A model generated the notes under the pieces. That model was not told the DNA's origin and made no database searches. It saw only the letters and a program-made list of their open reading frames with translations. Position numbers and translations under genes: made by a program. From IMG/VR virus record IMGVR_UViG_3300025030_000876, positions 1 to 64,000 of that record: a stretch of DNA of 64,000 nucleotides; one strand, given 5' to 3'. Shown here one piece after another: positions 18,664-26,742 of this stretch (position 1 is the stretch's first letter; every line of letters starts with the position of its first letter). This DNA is from a virus.

Positions 18664-19969
18664 CAGCTTTGCCTCCAGTATCTTCCTTCATTGGTTTCTT
18701 CTTCATTTCATCTTCTGTAGGTTCTGCTTTAGGCGTCTCTACAGCAGCGAGTCTGGTAGTTGCCAGGTCTTTCTGAGGCAACGAAGCTCTGTCTCTCAAA
18801 TAACTCTCAAGGTTGTCATCAGGCTGGATGATGTTGAACTTCAGCAATCTACCAAGGAACGAAGCCAGAGAATCCAGGTCCGGTTTATCAATCCCAACAG
18901 GAACAACCCTAGGTTGTTTTTTGAGTCCATTAAGTTGCTGCATCGCAGGCGCACCAGCGAACTGAGTATTAACCACATCCGCAGTCATTAGTGCAAACCC
19001 AGCAAATGCTTTGTAGAACAAGTTACTCTGTTCTTTCCCAAGTGCAAAAGACCCAGAGGAATTAATAACCCCAAGGATAAGAAACTGGCTCAACATACTA
19101 AGCGCCATGTTTGCACTGTAACGATCAATAACCTTATTCAAATCAAACTGCCTTTGTCCCGGCGAACCAAGCAATTCTACTTCCCACCCAGGAGGCAACA
19201 CAAGACCTTCCTGAGAGTTATTCTTGATGTTTCTAACTACTTTCCAAGCCCAAACACCGCGCTTGTTCAAACTACCATCAACATCAGTAATCTCTTCCCC
19301 TTCAGGGGCTTTTAGCACTGGCAAGCCAGTAAGGTCACGCTCAACGCCTATGGCTTCAATCCGTTCAATGTTAGTCTTATAATACCAATCCCGATAAGCA
19401 TTTCTAAACAAGCTCTTCCCTTTAGGATTAGCCTGAGTGCTCATGATCGTAAACAACAGACATTTGTACGCTGGAATCTCAGCGATTTCCCCAGAAGAAA
19501 CCATCTGGTCAAAAGACGCTACATCCCCACGGTTATCAAAGTTCCATTGCTGGATAGTACTCTGAGGCCGATAACGAAGTCTATCCCAGACATACTTACC
19601 ATCAGTATCTTCTTTATAAACCACTTCCATCAGAGAGTGGCCATAGGTGAAGTAAGTAAGAATGTCAACAAGAACCTTAGTCCACCCAACATTCTTAAAC
19701 GAACGCTCTAGTATCTTATCATCATCATCTTCAAACTTCCAAGTAATTGATTGGAAGATTTCCGTAAGGGCAAGTAAAACCGCCCCACAAATAGCATCAT
19801 TCGACGCCATAGATTTAAAGACGGTTATGTACTTATCCCCAGAGAGCCGCATCTCTGCTTCTTCGTCAATGAGACACTCGAAAGTGCCTTTAACCGACTG
19901 AAGCGCCCTAGGCCCAATGGTCTTAGTATCAACAACCGGCTTATCTTTAAACCAGTTAAAGTTTAGCAA
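18656..19969 (-). CDS. Portal protein
   Basis: 437 residues. It contains sequences of the DUF935/Mu gp29-like portal group (DILTYFTYGHSLMEVVYKED; WDRLRYRPQSTIQQW; RIEAIGVERDLTGLPVLKAP; a C-terminal stretch around LASFLGRLLKFNIIQPDD). It forms the dodecameric ring at one capsid vertex through which DNA enters. It overlaps the large terminase by 14 bp and the protease by 8 bp. An acidic and basic C-terminal tail (EPTEDEMKKKPMKEDTGG) follows the last helical region. Confidence 0.85.
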   Translation of the reverse strand: MLNFNWFKDKPVVDTKTIGPRALQSVKGTFECLIDEEAEMRLSGDKYITVFKSMASNDAICGAVLLALTEIFQSITWKFEDDDDKILERSFKNVGWTKVLVDILTYFTYGHSLMEVVYKEDTDGKYVWDRLRYRPQSTIQQWNFDNRGDVASFDQMVSSGEIAEIPAYKCLLFTIMSTQANPKGKSLFRNAYRDWYYKTNIERIEAIGVERDLTGLPVLKAPEGEEITDVDGSLNKRGVWAWKVVRNIKNNSQEGLVLPPGWEVELLGSPGQRQFDLNKVIDRYSANMALSMLSQFLILGVINSSGSFALGKEQSNLFYKAFAGFALMTADVVNTQFAGAPAMQQLNGLKKQPRVVPVGIDKPDLDSLASFLGRLLKFNIIQPDDNLESYLRDRASLPQKDLATTRLAAVETPKAEPTEDEMKKKPMKEDTGGKADD

Positions 19970-21374
19970 AGCTAGACTCCTTTACGAGCTTGTCATTTAT
20001 ATCCATGTAACCAGATAAGTCTAAAGCATCATCAATAAATCTATCAAAGTTAAAATGCCGGTAAGTACTAAGCATCAAACTATCAGAGAAGTCAGGAGAA
20101 AAGCCAAGTCTCCCGCGTAGATAAGGCTTATCTACTATCTGCATTGGAACCTTATCTTGAATCTCACAAATCTCAGGCAACTCCATCACAAACCGATCAT
20201 GGTCTGATAGCGCCAATTCCCCGAAGTTCTCGCTAAGCTCTTTAAACAGCTCTGCTCTAAGATTCTTGTAAGCTTCAGGGTTATTTGCCCTAGCATTCAT
20301 TATAACCTTGAAGGTTCTAACTCCACCTTTACGCTTTAGTTGATCATAGACCCCAACGCCTAACCCAGTGTAATCCACATACAACTCGCGCACTTTGTTA
20401 TTCAAACAAAGAGTATGCGTCTTGCTTACTAAGTCAACTGTGTCCGAGTGCTTGATACGCAATGGTTCAAATATATAACATCCTTGCCGCATAGTCAATA
20501 CAGAGTAGTCCCCATGCCCAGCACCGCAGTCGAGGCCAGCTACTTTGACGCCTGTTATTAGTTCTTTATTAAACTGATGCCAACGTTCGATTGCGGCATT
20601 GATCGCATCAATAGAAAACAGCGTGGTACTGCTGCCAATCGGGAATTCCCCAAGTACTTTGGTTCTGTAGAAGTCACTATCTTCGCCATAAATCTCTTTA
20701 TCCATCGCCATTTGTGCTTGGCTGTTGAAGGGAGAATTAAGGGAAGAGAAAGTAAGCCCTGTCCACTTTGCTTTGTTCTTGTGAAAAGCGTCATAGAAAA
20801 ACCCAGTGTTACGCGTTGGGTTTCCAGTTAGTAGCGCAAAAGTATTCTTCTGAAGCATTGAACCTGAAATACCTGCAAACACCGAGTCAGGTATGCCAGA
20901 GGCTTCGTCGCAGATAAACAGCAAATGAGGTGCATGGAAACCGGCTAGCACATCGCCAAGTTTATCTTGATTGTCCCTGGGAATAGTACGCGCAACAATA
21001 TACCAATCCCGATAACCTTCAATGTAAATCTTATCTTTGATGACTTTTATGGATTCCCGCAGTTTATCATACTTAATCCTACGTATCCACGTATGCATCT
21101 CAGCAAACAGCAAGTCTTCCAACTGATGGCCGGTAGGGGCAGTACAAACAATCTTAGACTCTGGCCTAGTGGTTTGAAACCACAAAGCAACAGTCGCATC
21201 AAATGCCGTCTTACCAGTACCGGTCCCCGACTTGATTGCCACAAAGTTCTTATCAAGTAACGTATGCGAGGCATCATTTTGGTAAAACGTGACATCTGCC
21301 CCTAGAATCTCTTTCATCCAGAGCTTATAATTTTGCTGGTAACGATCAATATAAACCTGAGAATCCGATACCAT
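19956..21374 (-). CDS. terL: Terminase large subunit
   Basis: 472 residues, the packaging motor. ATPase: Walker A SGTGTGKT (49-56), Walker B LLFICDE with Asp156/Glu157, and coupling motif LLTGNPTRN (181-188). The C-terminal RNase H-like nuclease has Asp282 in AGLDCGAGHGD, Asp334 in LYVDYTGLG and a third acidic site near FSPDFSDS (about 437). Both catalytic domains look intact. The small subunit lies 3 kb upstream, with lysis and host-interaction genes in between, an unusual separation. Confidence 0.93.
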   Translation of the reverse strand: MVSDSQVYIDRYQQNYKLWMKEILGADVTFYQNDASHTLLDKNFVAIKSGTGTGKTAFDATVALWFQTTRPESKIVCTAPTGHQLEDLLFAEMHTWIRRIKYDKLRESIKVIKDKIYIEGYRDWYIVARTIPRDNQDKLGDVLAGFHAPHLLFICDEASGIPDSVFAGISGSMLQKNTFALLTGNPTRNTGFFYDAFHKNKAKWTGLTFSSLNSPFNSQAQMAMDKEIYGEDSDFYRTKVLGEFPIGSSTTLFSIDAINAAIERWHQFNKELITGVKVAGLDCGAGHGDYSVLTMRQGCYIFEPLRIKHSDTVDLVSKTHTLCLNNKVRELYVDYTGLGVGVYDQLKRKGGVRTFKVIMNARANNPEAYKNLRAELFKELSENFGELALSDHDRFVMELPEICEIQDKVPMQIVDKPYLRGRLGFSPDFSDSLMLSTYRHFNFDRFIDDALDLSGYMDINDKLVKESSFAKL

Positions 21375-21379
21375 AAATC

Positions 21380-21649
21380 CTACTTTCTAAGTTTCGCCAT
21401 AACTGCATCAATCGCCAACTCGATAACATCTGCTGCAACCTGAATCCCTTCATCAGCGAGCCGTGCAGTTACAATCATCCGAATCTCTTTACGATTTTCG
21501 CGAGTGGTGTTATTAGCTTGGTTTTCAAGCACAACTATTGCTGCTTGTTTCGCGGCTTCAAGAACTATCGGGCCGAATTTAATAACAAGAAGCTTTGCTA
21601 GTTTCCAGATGTTCCCCCAGACTGCGGTTGCAATTATTTCTTTCCACAT
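21380..21649 (-). CDS. Small membrane-associated late protein
   Basis: 89 residues. An N-terminal amphipathic/hydrophobic segment (IATAVWGNIWKLAKLLVIKF) is followed by a charged helical tail (TTRENRKEIRMIVTARLADE). Cotranscribed with lysis genes and the terminase. It may belong to the holin system or be a regulator of it; I do not recognise the family. Confidence 0.5.
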   Translation of the reverse strand: MWKEIIATAVWGNIWKLAKLLVIKFGPIVLEAAKQAAIVVLENQANNTTRENRKEIRMIVTARLADEGIQVAADVIELAIDAVMAKLRK

Positions 21650-21663
21650 AGTTATTTCCTTAG

Positions 21664-21852
21664 TTAAATTGTTTCTGCCGGCTTGTATCTGATAAGAACA
21701 AATGCAAAAGAGATGTTAATAAACTTCGCCACCCAGCTACCATCCATAAACGCAGCAATTATAGATTCTCCTGTTGCATTAGGATACACAGTGTAAAGAA
21801 TTACCAAAAAGCCATACACACTAGAACCGATATCTTTCCAATTAAGACCCAT
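21664..21852 (-). CDS. Small membrane protein, holin candidate
   Basis: 62 residues from ATG 21852 (AGAGG seven bases upstream); a GTG two codons earlier is less likely. Two hydrophobic segments (VYGFLVILYTVY and VAKFINISFAFVLIRY) flank a short loop, the topology of small two-helix holins. It lies in the late operon near the endolysin. The holin assignment is inferred from size, topology and neighbourhood; an XhlA-like protein at 61.4-61.6 kb is a competing candidate. Confidence 0.5.
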   Translation of the reverse strand: MGLNWKDIGSSVYGFLVILYTVYPNATGESIIAAFMDGSWVAKFINISFAFVLIRYKPAETI

Positions 21853-21854
21853 AA

Positions 21855-22718
21855 TCACACCTCTCTAAAGATGACGTTCTTGAGTTGATAATTCTCTACT
21901 TGTAACTCCAACCAACCTATCTTCGCTGGGCCGTACATGTGAATTTCGCTGTAAACTGGTTTCTTCGTCCCTGGGTCTGCGTAGGTCTTTTGAAAACTAG
22001 CAGTTGAGCAATACCACCTAGCCTCGGCTGGAATGTAAGTAGCCGCTTGATTAGTATGCATTCGTTTAACTTGCTTGAGTTTAGTCCCGTTATCCGTAAG
22101 CACAACATCATTCTCTATCGTCGGCTTAGTGATTATCGCATGATGAATATGACTCATCCCGTTGTAGATACAATCACTTGGGGCACAACCAAGCAGCCGC
22201 TGTTTTAACCAAGCCTTTTGATTAGCTTCCCTTTGTATCGGGTCTTTTGCACCCCTAGGCAACTGCCCACTCCCATGATGAAAGAAAAACTTGAGCCGAA
22301 CCTTTCCTTTCTCATCCTTGATAATCAGTTTATATGCAAGGCACCCATAAGGCACCCCAAGTCTTTCAGCAATCTCAGCGCCAAAATCCGCTGTATTTAG
22401 TAACCTATACTCGTGATTCCCAAACCCCCAAGCCCAAATCTTATCTTTAATCGTCTCAAACAACTCAACTATTGCCTTCACTTGTTTCTGCGGAGTCCCT
22501 ATCTCCTTATCCGTTATTTCTGATTTGTAGAACTTATTATCAGGTAAAGTACAATCAATAGAATCCCCAGTATTAACAAGGAAATAGTCTTCATCCTTCC
22601 TCACAGTTTCAACCATCTCTTTGATTGCGTGCTTCTTGCAATTAATACTTCCCAGATGCAAATCTGCAACATGCGCTAGTTTGAACGTAGATGGTGCTGT
22701 TACAGTTATTAACTCCAT
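21855..22718 (-). CDS. Calcineurin-like metallophosphoesterase
   Basis: 287 residues with all signatures of two-metal phosphoesterases: D19-x-H21 (VADLHLG), GD52 (NTGDSID), GNHE (100-103), a His pair in FFFHHGSG and a terminal His cluster in GMSHIHH. Such phage enzymes act on nucleic acid or nucleotide phosphoesters; the substrate cannot be told from sequence. It is in the late operon between the Zn-ribbon protein and the small membrane proteins, overlapping the former by 10 bp. Confidence 0.82.
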   Translation of the reverse strand: MELITVTAPSTFKLAHVADLHLGSINCKKHAIKEMVETVRKDEDYFLVNTGDSIDCTLPDNKFYKSEITDKEIGTPQKQVKAIVELFETIKDKIWAWGFGNHEYRLLNTADFGAEIAERLGVPYGCLAYKLIIKDEKGKVRLKFFFHHGSGQLPRGAKDPIQREANQKAWLKQRLLGCAPSDCIYNGMSHIHHAIITKPTIENDVVLTDNGTKLKQVKRMHTNQAATYIPAEARWYCSTASFQKTYADPGTKKPVYSEIHMYGPAKIGWLELQVENYQLKNVIFREV

Positions 22719-22999
22719 CCTTTATTCTCCCATTTGTAAGCTGTGCAAAGCTTGCAATTCTTGCCCTCGGTATTTATTAATGGCCGCCCACAAGTATAAC
22801 AACGATTTTGTTCTTCGAGTCTCTTTTGCTTGTACTTTTTAACCGATTGACTATGCTTTAATTTGTGTATTGGACAAAGCCCACCCGGAGTTGACACAGG
22901 TTCCATGCATTCCAAACATAACCCAAGCGCTATTTTCTTTGCGCGTTTATTACTCGCATCCTTTCTCCACCTTGCTCTTTGTTCCTCTTTATCTATCAT
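22709..22999 (-). CDS. Zinc-ribbon protein
   Basis: 96 residues, basic. Several Cys pairs could bind zinc: CLECMEP (28-31) with CPIH, then CYTCGRP and CKLCTAY. A Lys/Arg-rich stretch (KHSQSVKKYKQKRLEEQ) lies between them. This resembles HNH-like remnants or small DNA-binding ribbons, but the catalytic His-Asn-His are not evident. Overlaps both neighbours by a few bases. Confidence 0.6.
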   Translation of the reverse strand: MIDKEEQRARWRKDASNKRAKKIALGLCLECMEPVSTPGGLCPIHKLKHSQSVKKYKQKRLEEQNRCYTCGRPLINTEGKNCKLCTAYKWENKGWS

Positions 23000-23412
23000 T
23001 TCATCCTAACCATTGCCGCTTGATTAATCCAAAGCACAACTTTCCTAACCGCAACTTTCTCATCAAGAGGACTAACAACACCTTCAGCCCCAAGAGTTTC
23101 AACAGCCATATCCTTAACAAGCAGCACAAGCTCCTTAATAGCGATCTCGCTCTGCGGAGTCATGCCCTCAAAACTAATATTCTCAATCACGAACTTATCA
23201 ATCCCGGCAACCGTGATAATCTCACTCTTATCAATGGTATGCAATGCAGTTAAACTAATAGCATAAACCACAGGAATCAACTCAGGATTGTTGTCCAACA
23301 CCAATCCAGCAGCAACTCTTGAAGACGCCGCAATAACAGGTTCGTATTTAGTAACTTTAGCACAGCCACTAGCCAAGGCCAACATCATCGCTACAACCAG
23401 AATCTTTTTCAT
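22996..23412 (-). CDS. Lipoprotein (possible outer-membrane spanin-like or exclusion protein)
   Basis: 138 residues with a bacterial lipoprotein signal: MKKILVVAMMLALASGC, lipobox ALASGC with lipidated Cys17. The mature part has Val/Ile/Leu-rich helices without a recognised domain. Being next to the endolysin and HNH genes, it could act as an o-spanin, but it is longer than typical Rz1 proteins and not proline-rich; superinfection exclusion is an alternative. The signal peptide itself is clear. Confidence 0.65.
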   Translation of the reverse strand: MKKILVVAMMLALASGCAKVTKYEPVIAASSRVAAGLVLDNNPELIPVVYAISLTALHTIDKSEIITVAGIDKFVIENISFEGMTPQSEIAIKELVLLVKDMAVETLGAEGVVSPLDEKVAVRKVVLWINQAAMVRMK

Positions 23413-23421
23413 TTTGTTCTC

Positions 23422-23664
23422 CTATTTAATTGTTAACTTCCTATTCGGGTGTTTCGCTTGATGACATTCAAAACAAAGAGCGACTAAATCACTCAGTCGC
23501 TCATGTCTAAATCTTTCATAAGTTTTATGATGCACATGAATGGCAGTCCTGCAAAAGCACTCTTCGCAGAGACTCTTACACCGTTTCATGACAGCTTCTC
23601 TCTTCTGCTGCCATGTTTTGGTTTTGTAGTACGCCGAGAAAGACCTGCTGAATCTCTTAGACAT
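23422..23664 (-). CDS. HNH endonuclease
   Basis: 80 residues from ATG 23664, which has GGGTGAG upstream and overlaps the endolysin end by 8 bp. The HNH core is visible: CEECF, then AIHVHHKTYERF (His-His), LSDLVALCFECHQAKH. The two CxxC pairs bind the structural zinc. Beside terminase genes, such small HNH proteins often assist terminase nicking at the packaging site; an alternative is a free-standing homing nuclease. Confidence 0.75.
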   Translation of the reverse strand: MSKRFSRSFSAYYKTKTWQQKREAVMKRCKSLCEECFCRTAIHVHHKTYERFRHERLSDLVALCFECHQAKHPNRKLTIK

Positions 23665-24115
23665 ACTCACCCAGATCGTTGTCTCTGCACCAGTTAGTAA
23701 CATCAAACGACGGGCAAGCTTTTGCAACTTTAGGAAGCTGATAATGGCCTTTGATTTGCTTTATATTAGGGTATCTGCTAGTAAGTTCCAAGCACAACCA
23801 CCTGAGCATTTTGAACTGTGCTTGAGTGAAGTTGTTCTCTGCTTGGCCCTTGGAACCTTTCCCACCAACAAGACAAATCCCAATGCCAGTAGCATTGAAA
23901 TCCGCTGCGTGTGCTCCGGTTTCTTCTACTACATCACCATCCTTGTCTAAGTCTCGTCCAAGTTCCAATTTCCCGTCCCGCCGAATAACATAGGCGTAGC
24001 CAATATCTTTCCAACCTCTTTCTTTTATATGCCACCAACGGATCTCATCAACTCCAATATCCTGAGTTGCTTTAGTATCCGCACAGTGGATTACTATAAG
24101 AGTTTTAGTTGCCAT
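23657..24115 (-). CDS. Endolysin, N-acetylmuramoyl-L-alanine amidase (T7 lysozyme type)
   Basis: 152 residues, the length of T7 lysozyme and collinear with it. Zinc ligands are His10 (VIHCADTK), His124 (IKGHYQLP) and Cys134 (AKACPSFDV), with Lys132 at the T7 Lys128 position and GYAYVIRRDG carrying the conserved Tyr. It hydrolyses the amide between muramic acid and the stem peptide. It has no signal peptide, so a holin is needed. In T7 this enzyme also inhibits the phage RNA polymerase, but no such polymerase is seen here. Confidence 0.92.
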   Translation of the reverse strand: MATKTLIVIHCADTKATQDIGVDEIRWWHIKERGWKDIGYAYVIRRDGKLELGRDLDKDGDVVEETGAHAADFNATGIGICLVGGKGSKGQAENNFTQAQFKMLRWLCLELTSRYPNIKQIKGHYQLPKVAKACPSFDVTNWCRDNDLGEYV

Positions 24116-24117
24116 CC

Positions 24118-24342
24118 TTAATCTCCCTTTTTAACCCTCCCCTTAAACCACAAAGGAGGAAACCATTTATTCGGCTTGTGACTATCATCTGGCACAAACG
24201 ACTCCATTTTATCACACTTGCCACAAGACTTAGGCAACCACAAGAAATGCGGAAAAGGAATCTTAAGTATCCTAGTCCTTCGCATCGCTATATATCCACC
24301 ATCTTTTAGATATCTTTTAACCGCGTATATAACACACCGCAT
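24118..24342 (-). CDS. Small basic Cys-containing protein
   Basis: 74 residues, rich in Lys, Arg, Trp and Pro, with one CxxC (SCGKCDKMES) and a C-terminal KPNKWFPPLWFKGRVKK. It starts at ATG 24342 (GAGAGG upstream) between small terminase and endolysin. No family recognised; possibly a nucleic acid-binding packaging accessory. Confidence 0.55.
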   Translation of the reverse strand: MRCVIYAVKRYLKDGGYIAMRRTRILKIPFPHFLWLPKSCGKCDKMESFVPDDSHKPNKWFPPLWFKGRVKKGD

Positions 24343-24352
24343 GATATCCTCT

Positions 24353-24976
24353 CTAGTGTCTCAATCGTACACCCTCTAATTGCTCTTCTTCCTCATACTC
24401 CGCTTCAACCGCTTTCGGCGCTTCTATCTGAGGAACTTCAACCGCGTCAATAGTCTTAGTTGCCTGTGCCGCCAACCATTGCCCGAAGCTTACTTTGACT
24501 TCTGAGTTAACATTCGACGTTCCATTATTCATCAAGTTCGTCGATAGCAGTACATCCTTCGACGCCTTGTAATCCCCTTTATCAACTGCCTCTTTAACAT
24601 TCTCCGCAGCCTTTACAACGGTGCTCATCAATATCTCTTTCGCCCTACCCACAGTATCCTTAAGAGTCTCTTCCATCCTAGCTTGAATCTTGGGATTCTT
24701 AAGTACTTTCCCGTAATACCCAGCACTCGTAGGCTTACACCCAGTAACCGTACTACTAGCCTCCCTAACGGTCAACCCAACAGAGTGCAAGTCCGCGATC
24801 AGCTTATGCCTCATTGTAACATCACTATTCGGCCGCATCATATACACCTTCCCCACTCCCTTTACGGTTGCAGTTCGGGTAACGGAGTTGTACTCAGCAA
24901 GATGCTCACCGTAGACTGCTTTGGCGAATTCATCTGCTGGGTCTCTTGGTCTTCCTCTACCTTTACGTCGGGACAT
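24353..24976 (-). CDS. terS: Terminase small subunit
   Basis: 207 residues. A basic N-terminus (MSRRKGRGRPRDPADEFAK) leads to a helix-turn-helix of the kind in small terminases (LHSVGLTVREASSTVTGCKP, followed by YYGKVLKNPKIQARMEETLK). A helical oligomerisation region comes next, and the C-terminus is acidic (EAEYEEEEQLEG), as expected for contact with the large subunit. It recognises the packaging site, which is often in or upstream of its own gene. Confidence 0.75.
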   Translation of the reverse strand: MSRRKGRGRPRDPADEFAKAVYGEHLAEYNSVTRTATVKGVGKVYMMRPNSDVTMRHKLIADLHSVGLTVREASSTVTGCKPTSAGYYGKVLKNPKIQARMEETLKDTVGRAKEILMSTVVKAAENVKEAVDKGDYKASKDVLLSTNLMNNGTSNVNSEVKVSFGQWLAAQATKTIDAVEVPQIEAPKAVEAEYEEEEQLEGVRLRH

Positions 24977-25000
24977 AACACCTTCACCTTTTCTCTATAA

Positions 25001-25291
25001 TCAACTTTCATCACACTCACTCACAGGACAGATTGTGTATTTCAACTCATATTCTTCTGAGATAACTCCTGTTACTATAAACGCCGGGTCAATATCTAAT
25101 TGCATCAAATCTGCAAAGAACGCTTCAAGGAACATCAATGTATGCAGCAGCCACATCAGCCAACTTAGCTTAGTCATCACCCAAAGTTCTTCTTGCTCAT
25201 CCCATCTGTAGTACACCGGAAGCTTGTAGTAACTGCCGCTATGCGTATATTCATTAAACACCGCTTCCGCTGGGCTTATATAACCGAGCAT
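25001..25291 (-). CDS. Hypothetical first gene of the late operon
   Basis: 96 residues, acidic and Tyr-rich, with a hydrophobic stretch (LSWLMWLLHTLMFLEAFFAD). It begins at ATG 25291 with GGCGGAGATTAAA upstream, about 25 bp after the predicted late transcription start. Unrecognised; the first-gene position suggests high expression or a regulatory role. Confidence 0.6.
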   Translation of the reverse strand: MLGYISPAEAVFNEYTHSGSYYKLPVYYRWDEQEELWVMTKLSWLMWLLHTLMFLEAFFADLMQLDIDPAFIVTGVISEEYELKYTICPVSECDES

Positions 25292-25321
25292 TTTAATCTC
25301 CGCCGTAAGATGTTATATGCT

Positions 25322-25350
25322 ATCTTAACCCTGGACCTCTTTATTATCAA
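25322..25350 (-). promoter_or_regulatory. Sigma70-like promoter for the late operon
   Basis: Read leftward: -35 TTGATA (25350-25345), 17-bp spacer, -10 TAAGAT (25327-25322). Predicted start near 25315, upstream of the first late gene. The two hexamers match the consensus at five and four positions. Confidence 0.55.
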
Positions 25351-25391
25351 GTGCATTTGTTTACAAAGTGTTGATTTGTTGGGTAAGTATG

Positions 25392-25405
25392 TAAGTGTTC
25401 ACTTA
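25392..25405. promoter_or_regulatory. Palindrome TAAGTG-TT-CACTTA (candidate operator)
   Basis: Perfect 6-bp arms around two bases, preceded by another half-site (GTAAGTATG). A second palindrome, ACTTA-G-TAAGT, is at 25511-25521. Related palindromes occur at 27182, 27667-27840 and 39575, suggesting a shared DNA-binding protein. Confidence 0.5.
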
Positions 25406-25651
25406 ACCGGAACAGGTCTGCCCTATAAAATCCAGGTAACGACTTGAGCGAGTTAGTGCAAATCTCCCTTGGAACCTTCTTTTACTCCTGGTAGTTTCTG
25501 CTAATTCATTACTTAGTAAGTGTGGATTTTGGAAAGAGCATTGCGTGTATCGGTTACGCCGCATCCAGGTCCGACCTCCTACAATATTGGAACCTTATAT
25601 GGTAGAGATTAGAACATAAGAGGGATAACATATATGATGTGGAGTTGTACC

Positions 25652-25750
25652 ATGGGGCAAATTATTTTCACTGGCAGAGAAAAAAGTATTGAAAATAACT
25701 GGACAAAGTACTTGACAAGGTATAAAATTAAATCAAAAACAGCAGAGTAA
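25652..25750 (+). CDS. Possible tiny early protein
   Basis: 32 residues (MGQIIFTGREKSIENNWTKY...), basic. The ATG at 25652 has TGGAG seven bases upstream; an in-frame ATG pair at 25634 could extend it by six residues. It would be the first gene of the early unit. No family recognised; it overlaps the predicted promoter for the next gene, which lowers confidence. Confidence 0.35.
   Translation: MGQIIFTGREKSIENNWTKYLTRYKIKSKTAE
25700..25728 (+). promoter_or_regulatory. Candidate early promoter
   Basis: TGGACA (25700-25705), 17 bp, TAAAAT (25723-25728), in an AT-rich stretch. It would drive the gene at 25770. A better-looking TTGACA at 25712 has no -10 at the right distance. Confidence 0.4.
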
Positions 25751-25769
25751 GACAACCTGGGAGGCTGAC

Positions 25770-25952
25770 ATGGGAATCAGACAAGAAACGGAAAAGCGGA
25801 TGCACAGTGTTTATATCCTACGGGTCAAGGGGTATCCTAAAGCTACGATAGTTGTTAGCAATGAAGATTATGATGAAGGTATGGATATGTTAATTGCAAG
25901 GTATCCGGGGAAGGATATCACAAGCGAATTTAGCATCCTGAGGACGTTTTAA
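25770..25952 (+). CDS. Small early protein
   Basis: 60 residues (MGIRQETEKRMHSVYILRVK...), mixed alpha/beta, with RBS GGGAGG. Its first codons (ATGGGAATCA) and the block upstream resemble those of the small gene at 27231. Followed at once by structured hairpin R1. Function unknown. Confidence 0.6.
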   Translation: MGIRQETEKRMHSVYILRVKGYPKATIVVSNEDYDEGMDMLIARYPGKDITSEFSILRTF

Positions 25953-25995
25953 CCGCTGTTAGACTCCCTTGTAAAGGGGAGTTTATAGAACGGTT
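25951..25995 (+). ncRNA. Intercistronic hairpin R1 (copy 1 of a paired element)
   Basis: Outer stem AACCG/CGGTT (25951-25955, 25991-25995), internal loop strands CTGTTAG and TTATAGAA, and inner stem ACTCCC/GGGAGT. A second copy, R2 (26743-26795), has the same internal loop strands but different, compensating stem sequences. Such covariation indicates conserved RNA structure. Confidence 0.65.
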
Positions 25996-26010
25996 ACAAC
26001 AGGAGGATAT

Positions 26011-26178
26011 ATGGACGCATATGAAGCACACCAAGCCGGTATATTGGAAGCTAAAAAGACTATCAAAAACACATTTAAGTCTGATTTGATAGACCTTGCT
26101 AATGTAAGGCCAGACAGTGACCCGCGGATTATGTATGCATTCTTGAAAAGACTTGAATTGAAACTAAACAAGATTTAA
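26011..26178 (+). CDS. Small helical early protein
   Basis: 55 residues (MDAYEAHQAGILEAKKTIKN...LKRLELKLNKI), predicted helical, with a strong RBS (AGGAGGATAT). It lies just downstream of hairpin R1. No family recognised. Confidence 0.6.
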   Translation: MDAYEAHQAGILEAKKTIKNTFKSDLIDLANVRPDSDPRIMYAFLKRLELKLNKI

Positions 26179-26234
26179 CCGGGCAATTAAGCCCACAACA
26201 GGCCAATAAAGGCCATATCAAGGGAGGTAGCAAA

Positions 26235-26741
26235 ATGAAACAGATCATTGTGAAACGGGAGATCAACGAGGTAGAACACCAAGCGGCGGTTAATGGCACG
26301 CCGGAAAACTGGCAGGAGCTGGTTGCACTCGTTGAAAGCAGTGAGGACTATCAGCAACCTGCGTTCACCCTTTTCCTCTCTGCGTTTGAGGCAAAGGTGA
26401 AGGGACAGATTTTCGAAAACAGTAAGGACGGCATTGAAACTGATACCGTGGAGTTTGAGGATACGCTGGCAGGTATCACCGAAGGACGCGCCACGATGAA
26501 AGCGCGTCAAGAGCGGCTGGAGGTTTTCAGGACGGAAGCCGTTGCACAGCTTGCGGAACTGGCGGGAGACATTGACAACATCATGAACAATGCTACGTTG
26601 ATGGGGGAACTTTCGGCCAAGGTTAAAGCCCTGACCGTGCAGATTGCCGACCTGGCGAAGGCCCGCGAGGAAAGAGGGGAGAAAATGGCGGAGACTCGCA
26701 AAACGAAAGCCGCTGCAAAGGACAAGTACAATAAAAAGTAA
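26235..26741 (+). CDS. Coiled-coil early protein of atypical base composition
   Basis: 168 residues, mostly helical with heptad-like Ala/Leu/Glu pattern (TMKARQERLEVFRTEAVAQL; SAKVKALTVQIADLAKAREE), ending in a Lys-rich tail (KTKAAAKDKYNKK). The RBS is AGGGAGG. The gene is visibly richer in GC than its neighbours (many GCC/CTG/GCG codons) and lies between hairpins R1 and R2, which hints at separate acquisition. Function unknown. Confidence 0.65.
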   Translation: MKQIIVKREINEVEHQAAVNGTPENWQELVALVESSEDYQQPAFTLFLSAFEAKVKGQIFENSKDGIETDTVEFEDTLAGITEGRATMKARQERLEVFRTEAVAQLAELAGDIDNIMNNATLMGELSAKVKALTVQIADLAKAREERGEKMAETRKTKAAAKDKYNKK

Positions 26742-26742
26742 T

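Larger units (their letters stand above)
25292..25633. other. Divergent intergenic control region
   Basis: 342 bp without a convincing gene separate the leftward late unit from the rightward early unit. It holds a sigma70-like leftward promoter (25322-25350), two palindromes built from TAAGT half-sites (25392-25405, 25511-25521), a block shared with 27190-27220 (CCGGAACA..TCT.CCCTAT at 25407-25432) and a direct repeat TTGGAACCTT (about 25468 and 25586). A packaging (cos or pac) site near the small terminase could also be here; none is provable. Confidence 0.6.

Noticed and set aside
25712-25717. TTGACA as a -35 element
   Set aside because: A perfect hexamer, but nothing resembling a -10 lies 16-18 bases downstream (only A-rich sequence).
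25696-25720. Sigma54 promoter (CTGGACA...CTTGACA)
   Set aside because: The spacing between the GG and GC elements is wrong for the -24/-12 consensus.
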